Below the pieces are notes generated by a model. It ran no database searches and was not told where the DNA came from. It saw only the letters and a list, made by a program, of their open reading frames with translations. The position numbers and the translations under genes are program-made. Source: Spongiibacteraceae bacterium UBA5047 (GTDB taxonomy: Bacteria; Pseudomonadota; Gammaproteobacteria; Pseudomonadales; Spongiibacteraceae). From it: a DNA stretch of 64,000 nucleotides. The DNA is taken from positions 10,087 to 74,086 of the forward strand of contig DIBR01000029.1 in the NCBI GenBank assembly GCA_002415025.1, in the 5' to 3' direction. Shown here one piece after another: positions 9,224 to 17,887 of this stretch (positions are counted from its first letter, which is position 1; each line of letters begins with the position of its first letter).

Positions 9224-9697
9224 TTACCCGATAGTAATATTGGGCAGGGTTGGCCGCGGTAAGCGAATTTTTTCAGTAGGGGCAATTACTTGGGCTTCTC
9301 CACTGGCCACGGTTTTGCCGTGCTGGTTGCTGGCCTTGCACTGAAAGTGCACGATCTTCTTGTCGTCGCGTTTGTCACTCACCGTCAGCTCGAACTCAAT
9401 GGTGTCGCCGAGGTAGACCGGCGCCCGGAACGACAGGTTCTGGCCGAGATAAATGGTGCCGGGGCCAGGCATCTGAACGCCGAGCAGGGCTGATATCTGG
9501 GCTCCGGTCCACATGCCGTGGGCAATGCGCTGCTTGAACAGGGTTCCGGCGGCGTATTCGGCATCAAGGTGAACCGGGTTTACGTCTCCGGAAACCTCGG
9601 CAAACAATAGGATGTCGCGCTCTGTCAGGGTTTTTTCAGCTTGGATTTTGTCGCCAATGGCAATCTCGTCGAAGGTTCGGTTTTCCAGTTGTGTCAC
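9224..9697 (-). CDS. MaoC-family (R)-specific enoyl-CoA hydratase
   Basis: Hotdog-fold hydratase of the PhaJ/MaoC type, which hydrates trans-2-enoyl-CoA to (R)-3-hydroxyacyl-CoA, linking fatty-acid oxidation to polyhydroxyalkanoate or other R-hydroxyacyl use. The 157 residues contain the hydratase 2 motif (SGDVNPVHLD, with catalytic Asp and His) and the following GTLFKQRIAHGMWTGAQISALLG block. It is divergent from fadD, which also handles acyl-CoA, so a common control region at 9698-9865 is plausible. No PHA synthase is visible in the window, so the PHA role is open. Confidence 0.88.
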   Translation of the reverse strand: MTQLENRTFDEIAIGDKIQAEKTLTERDILLFAEVSGDVNPVHLDAEYAAGTLFKQRIAHGMWTGAQISALLGVQMPGPGTIYLGQNLSFRAPVYLGDTIEFELTVSDKRDDKKIVHFQCKASNQHGKTVASGEAQVIAPTEKIRLPRPTLPNITIG

Positions 9698-9865
9698 GGT
9701 ACTTCCCTATAGATGTAATAAATAGTGGATATAGGCATTTTACCCCATGTGGGCTGCGTTGACAGGTGCTGTAAAGACCGTTAGCTTCACATGTTCTCAT
9801 GTATAACAACATCCGGTGCCAGCAAATGGCGCGGCTTGCCTGTAACCCACGATCGAGGAAGGAAC

Positions 9866-11563
9866 GTGTCTGAATTGTCTAAATCTGTTGCCGAGGCTGT
9901 GTCGGCGGCACGCGCACGCGCTGGTGTGCCTGAAGTCATCAACCCCGACCAGTTTCGTAATCTGGTGGAATTGTTTGATTTCTGCATCGAAAGTTATCGC
10001 GATCGCGACGCGGTAACCAGTCTCGGACACACGCTGACCTACGACGAGCTGGAACGTCATTCCGCAGCGTTGGGCGCCTACCTGCAGCAAAAAACCGATC
10101 TTCAGCCCGGCGACCGTGTTGCCATTCAGATGCCCAATATCATTCAGTATCCCGTTGCTATGTTTGCGGTACTGCGCGCAGGTTTTGTGGTGGTTAACAC
10201 AAATCCGCTCTACAGCCCGCGGGAAATCAAGCACCAGCTCAATGACGCAGGCGTGAAGGCCTTGTTGTTGCTGGCCAACGTTGGCGAAGCCGCTGCAGAG
10301 GTGTTGGCAGACACGCCGGTGAAGACCGTTATCATGACGGAAGTGGCTGATTTGCATCCGCCGATCAAGGGCCGGATTATCAATTTTGCCGCCCGCCACA
10401 TTAAGAAGATGATTCCCGACTACACCATTCCCGATACGATTTCTTTTCGCAGTGCCATTGCCCAGGGGCGTAAGTTAAGCCTGAAAGCGGTTAAGCCGGC
10501 GCCGGATGATGTGGCACTGCTGCAATACACAGGCGGCACCACGGGTGTGTCAAAAGGCGCGATGATTAGTCATCGCAATCTGGTGTCCAACATACTTCAG
10601 GCAGGCAGTGTGTTTGATACTTACGGTTTTGAAAAAGGCCCGCAAACCTTTATTGGTCCATTGCCGCTGTATCACATCTACTCCTTTACACTGGGCTTTA
10701 TCGTAATGATGCAGGGTAATCACACCGTGCTTATTCCCAATCCCAGAGATATGGATGCCTTTATCGGAGAGATGAAAAAGTGGAAATTCAGCGGGATGAG
10801 TGGCTTGAATACACTCTTTGTCGGGCTCTATAGCCACCCTGAATTTAAGAACATAGACTTTTCGGGTTTGAAAATGACCCTGTCGGGCGGCATGGCGCTT
10901 ACCTCGTCGGCGGCCAACACCTGGAAAGAGATTACCGGTTGCGAGGTCTTTGAAGGCTATGGTTTGACCGAGACATCGCCGGTAGTGACAACGAACCCTG
11001 GCGGTGCAAACAAGCTGGGTTCAATTGGGGTGCCTGTGCCCAATACCGAAATCAAAATAGTGGGTGATGACGGCGCTGACCAACCGATTGGCGAGCGCGG
11101 TGAGCTTTGCGTGCGCGGCCCTCAGGTTATGCTGGGTTACTGGCAGCGCGATGATGAAACCCGAAAAATGATCGACGAGGATGGCTGGCTGCACACGGGC
11201 GATGTCGCCATTGTGGAAGCGGACGGTTACCTGAAAATTGTTGACCGTATCAAGGATATGATTCTTGTCTCCGGCTTCAACGTGTATCCGAATGAAATCG
11301 AGGATGTTGTGTGCACACACCCGGACGTGGCGGAGTGTGCGGCCATTGGTGTGCCGGATGAAAAATCCGGTGAAGTCGTCAAGATTTTCGTCGTAGGTAA
11401 AAACGGGCCGGTCAATATCGATTCCCTCAAGGCGCATCTGCGCGAACAGCTCACAGGCTACAAAATGCCAAAACACATTGAAGAGCGCGACGATTTACCC
11501 AAATCCAATGTGGGTAAAGTTTTGCGTCGCGAACTGCGTGATGAAGAGTTAAAATCATCCTGA
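9866..11563 (+). CDS. fadD: Long-chain fatty acid--CoA ligase FadD
   Basis: Activates free fatty acids to acyl-CoA with ATP and CoA at the inner membrane. The frame opens at an ATG at 9791, but a GAGGAAGGA Shine-Dalgarno directly before the GTG at 9866 and the family alignment favour that start, giving about 565 residues (E. coli FadD 561). The AMP-binding motif is YTGGTTGVSKGA. The adenylate-forming motif EGYGLTETSPVV and the FadD signature region GWLHTGDVAIVEADGYLKIVDRIKDMILVSGFNVYPNE are intact. The C-terminal catalytic Lys lies in KSNVGKVLRRELRDE. A clear terminator follows. Confidence 0.95.
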   Translation: MSELSKSVAEAVSAARARAGVPEVINPDQFRNLVELFDFCIESYRDRDAVTSLGHTLTYDELERHSAALGAYLQQKTDLQPGDRVAIQMPNIIQYPVAMFAVLRAGFVVVNTNPLYSPREIKHQLNDAGVKALLLLANVGEAAAEVLADTPVKTVIMTEVADLHPPIKGRIINFAARHIKKMIPDYTIPDTISFRSAIAQGRKLSLKAVKPAPDDVALLQYTGGTTGVSKGAMISHRNLVSNILQAGSVFDTYGFEKGPQTFIGPLPLYHIYSFTLGFIVMMQGNHTVLIPNPRDMDAFIGEMKKWKFSGMSGLNTLFVGLYSHPEFKNIDFSGLKMTLSGGMALTSSAANTWKEITGCEVFEGYGLTETSPVVTTNPGGANKLGSIGVPVPNTEIKIVGDDGADQPIGERGELCVRGPQVMLGYWQRDDETRKMIDEDGWLHTGDVAIVEADGYLKIVDRIKDMILVSGFNVYPNEIEDVVCTHPDVAECAAIGVPDEKSGEVVKIFVVGKNGPVNIDSLKAHLREQLTGYKMPKHIEERDDLPKSNVGKVLRRELRDEELKSS

Positions 11564-11587
11564 TTTTTACTTTATCAAGGCAGCTGT

Positions 11588-11611
11588 AAAACGCCCTTCG
11601 GGGCGTTTTTT
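11588..11611 (+). terminator. Rho-independent terminator of fadD
   Basis: A 7-bp GC-rich stem (AACGCCC with GGGCGTT) closed by a TTCG tetraloop is followed by six Ts. It lies 25 bases after the fadD stop and just before hrpA, which therefore probably has its own promoter or depends on readthrough. Confidence 0.9.
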
Positions 11612-11622
11612 ATTGGCGGAAA

Positions 11623-14600
11623 ATGCAAAACGAAGCAGATGTATTCAAGGCATTAGACGATTGTTGGCTGGCCGACCGTCCGGGCCTGCTGCGAATGCAG
11701 CGCGACCTGGCCAAACGGGCAGGCAGCGGTAAACCCGTCGACAAGTTGCAGCTCCGCCTTGACGAAGCGCTGGCAACATCCCGGCAACGTGTTGCATTGC
11801 GGCGCGACAGGCTGCCGGCCATCGAATACCCGGACCTCCCGGTATCGCGTGAAATACCCCGACTCAAAGAAGCGCTGCTGCAGCATCAGTTGATCATAGT
11901 TGCCGGTGAAACCGGTTCGGGTAAAACCACCCAGCTACCCAAACTCTGTCTGGAAGCGGGGCGCGGTGTACTCGGTTTGATTGGCCACACCCAGCCGCGC
12001 CGTTTGGCGGCGCGCACGGTCGCCCAGCGCATTGCGAGCGAACTCAACTCCAGCGTCGGCGAGGCCGTTGGTTTTCAGGTGCGCTTTCAGGACCAGGTGT
12101 CGGATTCCAGTTATATCAAGCTGATGACCGATGGCATTCTGCTGGCCGAGATCCAGTCTGATCCGAATTTGAACCGCTACGATACCCTGATTATCGACGA
12201 GGCCCATGAGCGCAGCCTCAATATCGATTTTTTGCTGGGCTACCTGAAAATACTTCTGCCAAAGCGACCGGATCTTAAGGTGATTATCACGTCGGCGACC
12301 ATTGACGTGGAGCGCTTTTCACAGCATTTCCGCAACGCGCCAGTGCTGGAGGTGACCGGTCGCAGTTACCCGGTAGAAGTGCGTTATCGCCCGCTCGAAG
12401 AGCTGAGTCCCGAGGGAGATCAGGCTGAGGCGATCGAGCAGGCGCTGTGGGAATTGCATCAGTTGGGTGGCAGACGCAGTGGCGATGTGCTGGTGTTTCT
12501 CAGTGGAGAGCGTGAAATTCGGGCGGCTGCGCTTAAATTGCGCAAATCCGAGCTTAAAGGATTGGAGGTTTTACCGCTGTATTCGAGGCTTAGCGGTGCC
12601 GAACAGCAACGCATTTTTGATGATAAATCCCGTCGTGGCTGGCGCGTTATCCTGTCTACCAATGTCGCAGAAACTTCGCTTACCGTACCGGGTATTCATT
12701 TCGTCATTGATACCGGCACAGCACGCATCAGCCGCTACAGCTACCGCAGCAAGGTACAGCGCTTGCCGATTGAGCCAATTTCCAGGGCAAGCGCCAATCA
12801 GCGGGCCGGGCGCTGCGGGCGTGTAGCCCCCGGGGTTTGCGTGCGGCTATATTCCGAAGCTGATTATGAGGCGCGTCCCGATTTTACCGAGCCGGAAATT
12901 CAGCGCACCAACCTGGCGTCCGTTATCCTGCAAATGCTGAACCTGCGCCTCGGCGACATCGACGAATTCCCCTTTGTCGATGCGCCGGACAGCCGTTTTA
13001 TCAATGATGGCTACAAACTGCTGGCGGAACTGGGAGCAGTACAAAAACGCGGGTTGACCAGCCTGGGAAAAACTCTGGTGCGGATGCCGCTGGACCCACG
13101 TATGGCCAGGGTGTTGCAGGCAGCTCAAGCCTTGGGTTGTCTGCATGAAGCACTTATTATCGTTAGCGCATTAAGTATTCAGGATCCGCGCGAGCGCCCA
13201 GCCGACAAACAGCAGGCCGCCGATGAGAAGCATCGTCGTTTTTATCACAAAGAGTCAGATTTTCTCGGTTTTGTGAATCTGTGGAACTATGTCGAGGAGC
13301 AGCGCCAGGAACTCTCCAATAGCCAGTTTCGGAAACTGTGTCAGCGCGAATTCTTGTCATTCATGCGCGTTCAGGAGTGGCGCGAACTGCATTGGCAGTT
13401 GAAGCTGCTGTGTAAACAGAACCAGTGGCCGGTGAACAAAACTGGCGCGGACTACGAGCCGGTGCATCGCGCGATACTTTCCGGGTTTCTCAGCCAGATA
13501 GCGCAAAAAGACGAAGACAACTGGTACCGCGGCACACGCAATCGCAAGCTACGCATTTTCCCCGGCTCGGCTCTCTTTAAAAAATCACCGGCCTGGCTGG
13601 TTGCAGCCGAAATGGTAGAAACAACTCAACTTTATGCGCGCTGTGTTGCCCGCATAGAACCCGAATGGCTATTGGGGATTAATGACGCGGTACTGAAATA
13701 CCAGTACTACGAGCCGCACTGGCAACAGCGTGCTGGTCGTGTGTCAGCGTTTCAGGAAACCCGTCTATACGGGCTGGTAATTCAGGATCGCAAGCGCGTT
13801 AACTACGGCCCGATCGATCCTGTGGCCTCGCGGGAAATTCTGATTCGCAGTGCGCTGGTAGAAGGCCGTTATCGCGGCAACGCGGAATTTTTTCATCACA
13901 ATCAGGCGCTGATCGCCGAGGTGCTTGAGCTGGAGAGCAAGGTTCGGCGTCGCGACCTGCTGATCAGTGACGAGGTGCTTTATCAGTTTTACGATCAGAA
14001 AATTCCTGAAGGAGTTGTCAGCAGTCGCCACCTCGAAAGCTGGCTAAAGAACGCAACCCCGGCAGAAGCCCGGCGACTCAAGCTTAGCAAGGCAGAGGTT
14101 CTTGCCGCTTCAACAGGTAACGATACCGAAGCACAGTTTCCCGACTGTCTGCAATGGGAAGACCTGCGCCTGCCGTTGAGTTATCGCTTTGAGCCCGGCC
14201 ACGCCTCCGATGGAGTGACGCTGGAAGTTCCCGTGGCGTTGCTCAATCGTGTGCCTGACCATCTGCCGGAATGGCTGGTTCCGGGCTTGCTTGCCGAAAA
14301 GTGTATAGCGCTGGTCAAGGCATTGCCGAAGCAGTGGCGCAAAAAATTTATGCCGATACCGGCAGTGGTTGGCGAGGCACTTGGCTTGTTGCAAGCCGGC
14401 AACAAGTCCTTAATCAATGAGCTGGCTGAAGCCCTGCGCCGGCAAAGCGGTGTCGCGGTGCCGGCAGAGCTGTGGAGCGCGCAGTCGCTGGACGATTACT
14501 ATCGCATGAATATTCGGATTCTCGATGAGCAGGGCAAACTGCTAGGCGAGAGTCGACATCTTGATGAGCTGAAAGCGACCTTCGCCGATGCCGCCCGGGC

Positions 14601-15522
14601 CAGCCTGCAGGAAGAGAACAGTGCCCAATTTTCGCAGCAGCACATGACGGGCTGGGCGATAGAGTCCCTGCCCCCCGTGCAAGTTATTCGTCGCGGCGGG
14701 GCAGAGGTGCAGGCTTACCCTGCGTTGGTGGACAAGGGCGATCAGGTAGAGTTGATGCTGCTGGACAACGCCGGCCTGGCCGAGCGCGAGAGCCGTAAAG
14801 CGGTTCTCAGGCTTATCATGTTGCGACAACAGGCAGCGCTAAAACCGCATCGTGAGCGATTGCTGAAATCGAACCCGGTGCAACTGCAGCTTGCCGCTCT
14901 GAAGCAACAGCGGCGCGACTGGTTGGAATCCATTCTGAGAGCGGCAGTCGACGGTGCGTATTTGCACCAGCGCGAGCTGCCGAGAGATACCGCGGCCTAC
15001 GAATCTATTCTCAGAGAGGGGCACCCGCGGTTGCTGGCGTCCTTGCAGCAGGTTGAAACTCTGGCGGAATCCATTCTTGCGCGCGCAGCAGCGGTACAAC
15101 GCGGCCTGAAGAAGCTGACGCAGCTACACTGGATTGACACAGCGTCGGATATTCGCGAGCAACTTGATGGCCTTCTGTTCACGGGCTTTCTTGAAATGCT
15201 GGATCAGGAGCGGCTGGCACAGTACCCGAGGTATCTGCAAGCTATAGAGCAACGTCTGGATAAGTTGGAAGGGCAGTATCAGCGCGAGCGGCAGCAAACA
15301 CTGGCATTGCGTTCGCTCACCGAACCCTTGTGGCAGCGATTCACAGCGAGCGACATGGTTTCCGCCTCTGTTTCGGCGGCGGTAGTTGACTATCGCTGGA
15401 TGCTTGAAGAATATCGCGTGTCCGTATTTGCCCAGACCCTGGGTACAGCCATGCCGGTGTCGGAAAAGCGACTTAAGGCCCTGTGGCGCGATATTCTGGC
15501 TGCGGACACCCCAAGAGTCTAA
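11623..15522 (+). CDS. hrpA: ATP-dependent RNA helicase HrpA
   Basis: Large DEAH-box helicase; in E. coli HrpA acts on RNA, including mRNA processing and stalled or collided ribosomes. The 1299 residues equal the usual length of about 1300. Motif I GETGSGKTT is at 95-103, DEAH at 192-195, and SAT and the motif VI region (QRAGRCGR) follow. The helicase-associated, OB-fold and DUF3418 C-terminal parts (KPHRERLLKSNPVQLQL onward) are present. It starts 12 bases after the fadD terminator. No terminator was seen after it. Confidence 0.95.
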   Translation: MQNEADVFKALDDCWLADRPGLLRMQRDLAKRAGSGKPVDKLQLRLDEALATSRQRVALRRDRLPAIEYPDLPVSREIPRLKEALLQHQLIIVAGETGSGKTTQLPKLCLEAGRGVLGLIGHTQPRRLAARTVAQRIASELNSSVGEAVGFQVRFQDQVSDSSYIKLMTDGILLAEIQSDPNLNRYDTLIIDEAHERSLNIDFLLGYLKILLPKRPDLKVIITSATIDVERFSQHFRNAPVLEVTGRSYPVEVRYRPLEELSPEGDQAEAIEQALWELHQLGGRRSGDVLVFLSGEREIRAAALKLRKSELKGLEVLPLYSRLSGAEQQRIFDDKSRRGWRVILSTNVAETSLTVPGIHFVIDTGTARISRYSYRSKVQRLPIEPISRASANQRAGRCGRVAPGVCVRLYSEADYEARPDFTEPEIQRTNLASVILQMLNLRLGDIDEFPFVDAPDSRFINDGYKLLAELGAVQKRGLTSLGKTLVRMPLDPRMARVLQAAQALGCLHEALIIVSALSIQDPRERPADKQQAADEKHRRFYHKESDFLGFVNLWNYVEEQRQELSNSQFRKLCQREFLSFMRVQEWRELHWQLKLLCKQNQWPVNKTGADYEPVHRAILSGFLSQIAQKDEDNWYRGTRNRKLRIFPGSALFKKSPAWLVAAEMVETTQLYARCVARIEPEWLLGINDAVLKYQYYEPHWQQRAGRVSAFQETRLYGLVIQDRKRVNYGPIDPVASREILIRSALVEGRYRGNAEFFHHNQALIAEVLELESKVRRRDLLISDEVLYQFYDQKIPEGVVSSRHLESWLKNATPAEARRLKLSKAEVLAASTGNDTEAQFPDCLQWEDLRLPLSYRFEPGHASDGVTLEVPVALLNRVPDHLPEWLVPGLLAEKCIALVKALPKQWRKKFMPIPAVVGEALGLLQAGNKSLINELAEALRRQSGVAVPAELWSAQSLDDYYRMNIRILDEQGKLLGESRHLDELKATFADAARASLQEENSAQFSQQHMTGWAIESLPPVQVIRRGGAEVQAYPALVDKGDQVELMLLDNAGLAERESRKAVLRLIMLRQQAALKPHRERLLKSNPVQLQLAALKQQRRDWLESILRAAVDGAYLHQRELPRDTAAYESILREGHPRLLASLQQVETLAESILARAAAVQRGLKKLTQLHWIDTASDIREQLDGLLFTGFLEMLDQERLAQYPRYLQAIEQRLDKLEGQYQRERQQTLALRSLTEPLWQRFTASDMVSASVSAAVVDYRWMLEEYRVSVFAQTLGTAMPVSEKRLKALWRDILAADTPRV

Positions 15523-15770
15523 TTTCAGCAATGCTTACTTGACCTAAGGTGTGAACTGGTTCAAAACTTAACTGTCTTATAACCAGCGGCTAAGCACGCA
15601 CGTTCAGGATGGTTGACCCGACTACAATGTTTGTAACATTTTGACAGGTTCTTCATCTAACTGCTGTAACACTGCGTATATGACAACTGTAATACCTGTG
15701 GCTGTAACAACAGGGTGCAGCATGGTCACATCAAGATCCTTCAGGATGATTTTTCAGGAGAACACTGAAC
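15523..15770. promoter_or_regulatory. Leader region of the hvfABC-like operon with four TGTAA[CT] hexamers
   Basis: This 248-bp spacer holds TGTAAC at 15632, 15665 and 15703 and TGTAAT at 15688, all in the same orientation. A TTGACA at 15641 lies 18 bp before the TGTAAC at 15665, so the latter could be a weak -10. Alternatively GTAAC-type hexamers are used as -35 elements by some ECF sigma factors that control bufferin operons in other bacteria (family knowledge; no matching -10 was proven here). A CAGGAG Shine-Dalgarno precedes the ATG at 15771. Confidence 0.45.
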
Positions 15771-16181
15771 ATGGCTAAATTGAGTAAAAAACCACTGGCG
15801 GCGGCGCTTGGCGCAGCCTTTTTGGCAGGTACAGGTGCGTCTGTGGTATCGGCGGACACCAACCCCTTCGCCGCAAGCCACTTGAGTTCAGGCTACGATC
15901 TCGTGTCCTACGCCAAGGACGCCGAAGGTAAATGCGGTGAAGGCAAGTGTGGAGAAGGTAAATGCGGCGAAGGTAAAAAAGCTAAAGCCGAAGGCAAGTG
16001 TGGTGAAGGCAAGTGCGGCGAAGGCAAAAAGGCCAGAGCCGAAGGCAAGTGTGGCGAAGGTAAATGCGGCGAAGGCAAAAAAGCCAAAGCCGAAGGTAAG
16101 TGTGGTGAAGGCAAGTGCGGCGAAGGCAAAAAAGCCAAAGCTGAAGGCAAGTGTGGCGAAGGCAAGTGCGGTGCCCACTAA
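15771..16181 (+). CDS. hvfA: HvfA/bufferin-type RiPP precursor with eleven EGKCG motifs
   Basis: Precursor of a ribosomally made, post-translationally modified copper-binding peptide. The 136 residues comprise a signal peptide (lysine-rich start, hydrophobic stretch, cleavage probably after VVSA at 28), a short spacer (29-51), and a repeat region 52-134 with eleven EGKCG motifs, Cys at 55, 60, 65, 77, 82, 94, 99, 111, 116, 128 and 133. No other Cys occurs. In Haemophilus HvfA, EGKCG cysteines are converted to oxazolone/thioamide groups that bind copper (known for that family; inferred here). The neighbouring DUF692 and DUF2063 genes, 5 bp downstream and then overlapping, are the expected modification pair. 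Exported product is inferred. Confidence 0.9.
   Translation: MAKLSKKPLAAALGAAFLAGTGASVVSADTNPFAASHLSSGYDLVSYAKDAEGKCGEGKCGEGKCGEGKKAKAEGKCGEGKCGEGKKARAEGKCGEGKCGEGKKAKAEGKCGEGKCGEGKKAKAEGKCGEGKCGAH
15924..16172 (+). repeat. In-gene tandem repeat of 51 bp encoding EGKCG modules
   Basis: Four full 51-bp units (15939-16142) each encode 17 residues of the pattern EGKCGEGKCGEGKKAKA (one unit has R for the second last K). A single EGKCG stands in front and a partial unit behind. Synonymous differences between units (GGC/GGT, TGT/TGC) show the array is not freshly duplicated and that the protein sequence is under selection. Confidence 0.95.
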
Positions 16182-16186
16182 ACTCC

Positions 16187-17029
16187 ATGTCTGAAGTACA
16201 GGCTGGACTTGGCTTGCGGCGCGCCATTACCGGCGCGCTCAAGCCTCTCAATGCCGGAGCAATTGACTTCCTGGAGGTTGCACCGGAAAACTGGATGCAC
16301 CTCGGCGGGCGGCTTAAAAAAGACTTTCACTTTTTTGCCGAGCGCTATCCCATATATCTGCACGGCCTGTCTCTGAATATCGGCGGCTTTGCACCGTTGG
16401 ATATTGAGCTTGTCAGTTCAATCAAAGAATTTATAGACACCTATCAATGCCCGCTGTATACGGAACATTTGACCTACTGCGGCGACGACGGGCACCTCTA
16501 CGACTTGCTGCCCATTCCCTTTACCGAAGAGGCAGTGAACCATGTGGCTGAGCGTGTGATGCGCGTTCAGGACATTCTCGGGCAACGCATTGCGCTTGAA
16601 AACGCTTCTTACTACGCGGCACCGGCCCGGCAAATGAGCGAGGCCGAATTCATCAACGCCGTGCTAGACAAAGCCGATTGTCGCTTGCTGCTCGACGTGA
16701 ACAACGTTCATGTCAACAGCATTAACCATGGCTACGACCCCATAGAATTTCTTGATCAGCTCAATCTTGAACGTGCTTGCTATATTCACATTGCCGGTCA
16801 TTTCGTTGAGGCAGAGGATCTGCGCATTGACACCCACGGCGCTGCGGTCATCGACCCGGTCTGGGAGCTGCTTGATGCGGCTTACGAACGAACCGGCGTG
16901 TTGCCCACTCTGGTGGAGCGTGACTTCAACTTCCCCCCGATGGATGAACTGCTTGGCGAGGTAGAGCAGGTGCGTCGGGCACAGGTGCGTTGCCGGCAGC
17001 ACCAGCATTCGGCGCTTGTCAGTACATGA
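16187..17029 (+). CDS. hvfB: HvfB-like multinuclear non-heme iron oxidative enzyme (MNIO, DUF692)
   Basis: DUF692-family TIM-barrel enzyme, relative of MbnB and TglH, that uses two or three iron ions to oxidise peptide cysteines. Start at ATG 16187, 5 bp after the precursor stop; the frame extends upstream to 16151 inside the precursor and that part was rejected. The 280 residues show GLGLRRAI at the N-terminus, FLEVAPENWM (28-37), LHGLSLNIGG with His59, TEHLTY (92-97), ALENASYY with Glu138, LLLDVNNVHVN with Asp170/Asn172/His175, IHIAGH (200-205), DTHG (216-219) and VERDFNFP (243-250). These are the conserved iron-ligand blocks. Cytoplasmic, no signal peptide. Confidence 0.93.
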   Translation: MSEVQAGLGLRRAITGALKPLNAGAIDFLEVAPENWMHLGGRLKKDFHFFAERYPIYLHGLSLNIGGFAPLDIELVSSIKEFIDTYQCPLYTEHLTYCGDDGHLYDLLPIPFTEEAVNHVAERVMRVQDILGQRIALENASYYAAPARQMSEAEFINAVLDKADCRLLLDVNNVHVNSINHGYDPIEFLDQLNLERACYIHIAGHFVEAEDLRIDTHGAAVIDPVWELLDAAYERTGVLPTLVERDFNFPPMDELLGEVEQVRRAQVRCRQHQHSALVST

Positions 17030-17811
17030 GTCTTCAGTCCACCCCCCGATTTCAAAGTGTACAGCGCGAGCTGACCGATTTTTTGCGCCGGCCGGATGTG
17101 CGCACTGCCCCGGCTGGTATTGAAGAGCGGCGTTTGACGATCTACCGTGATCTGATTTACAACAACATTGAGGATTTCCTCGCCTCCGGTTTCCCCGTAC
17201 TGCACTCACTCTATGCCGAGGACGCATGGCATGCATTGGTGCGCGACTTTATCGCATCGCATTTGTGTCAAAGCCCCTATTTTTCCGAAATAGGTGAAGA
17301 GTTTCTTGCCTACTTGCAGATCGAACGTGGAGATCAGGAGGGCGACCCGCCTTTTTTGCTGGAGCTGGCCCACTACGAATGGGTAGAGCTTGCACTGGAT
17401 ATTGCGCCTGACGACTTGAGTGAAATCGCCGTGCAGTCTGGTGGTGATTTACTCAGCCAGCGACCGCTGGTTTCACCGCTCGCCTGGTCTTTGGCGTATA
17501 GGTTTCCGGTGCACCACATTGGTCCTGAACACCAGCCCGACTTACCCGGCGACAATCCGACGTATCTGGTGGTGTACCGTAACCGCGACGACCGCGTACA
17601 GTTTATGGAAATCAATGCGATGACCCACCGGCTGTTGCACCTGCTGCAAGACGACTCGATAGCTAGCGGTGAAGAGGCCCTTATGCAGTTAGCCCGGGAA
17701 GCAGATCATCCCGACCCGGCAGCCTTGCTGCAGTTTGGCCTGGGTTTGTTGACCGAGCTGCAGGAGGCGTCGGTTATTCTGGGTGCTGAAGACATCGCCG
17801 CCCACGGCTGA
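17026..17811 (+). CDS. hvfC: HvfC-like DUF2063 partner protein of the MNIO enzyme
   Basis: DUF2063 proteins pair with DUF692 enzymes and are thought to recognise the precursor or form the active complex (family knowledge). The ATG at 17026 overlaps the MNIO stop as ATGA, so the two are translationally coupled; the earlier ATG at 16990 was rejected. The 261-residue product has the DUF2063 N-terminal helical domain (FQSVQRELTDFLRRPD, then RLTIYRDLIYNNIEDFLASGFPVL, then FIASHLCQSPYFSEIGEEFLAYL) and a C-terminal domain with PTYLVVYRNRDDRVQFMEINAMTHRLLHLL, resembling a PqqD/RRE-like winged fold. No DoxX or further hvf gene follows; mlaA comes next after 76 bp. Confidence 0.9.
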   Translation: MSLQSTPRFQSVQRELTDFLRRPDVRTAPAGIEERRLTIYRDLIYNNIEDFLASGFPVLHSLYAEDAWHALVRDFIASHLCQSPYFSEIGEEFLAYLQIERGDQEGDPPFLLELAHYEWVELALDIAPDDLSEIAVQSGGDLLSQRPLVSPLAWSLAYRFPVHHIGPEHQPDLPGDNPTYLVVYRNRDDRVQFMEINAMTHRLLHLLQDDSIASGEEALMQLAREADHPDPAALLQFGLGLLTELQEASVILGAEDIAAHG

Positions 17812-17887
17812 CTTTGCGCGTTGGGCTCACTGGATTTACGTCACAAAGCGCTATATCGTTGCACATCTAAAATAACCGGGGTGCTTC

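Noticed and set aside
9791..9865. N-terminal extension of FadD from the ATG at 9791
   Set aside because: The extra 25 residues show no homology and the GTG at 9866 has a strong Shine-Dalgarno.
15924..16172. Repeat array resembling a CRISPR or VNTR
   Set aside because: Units are contiguous 51-bp coding repeats with no spacers, and the reading frame is kept throughout.
15888..16251. Overlapping ORFs in several frames and on the minus strand across the hvfA repeats
   Set aside because: They are shadows of a repetitive, stop-poor coding sequence. The plus-frame product with a signal peptide and conserved EGKCG motifs is the real gene.
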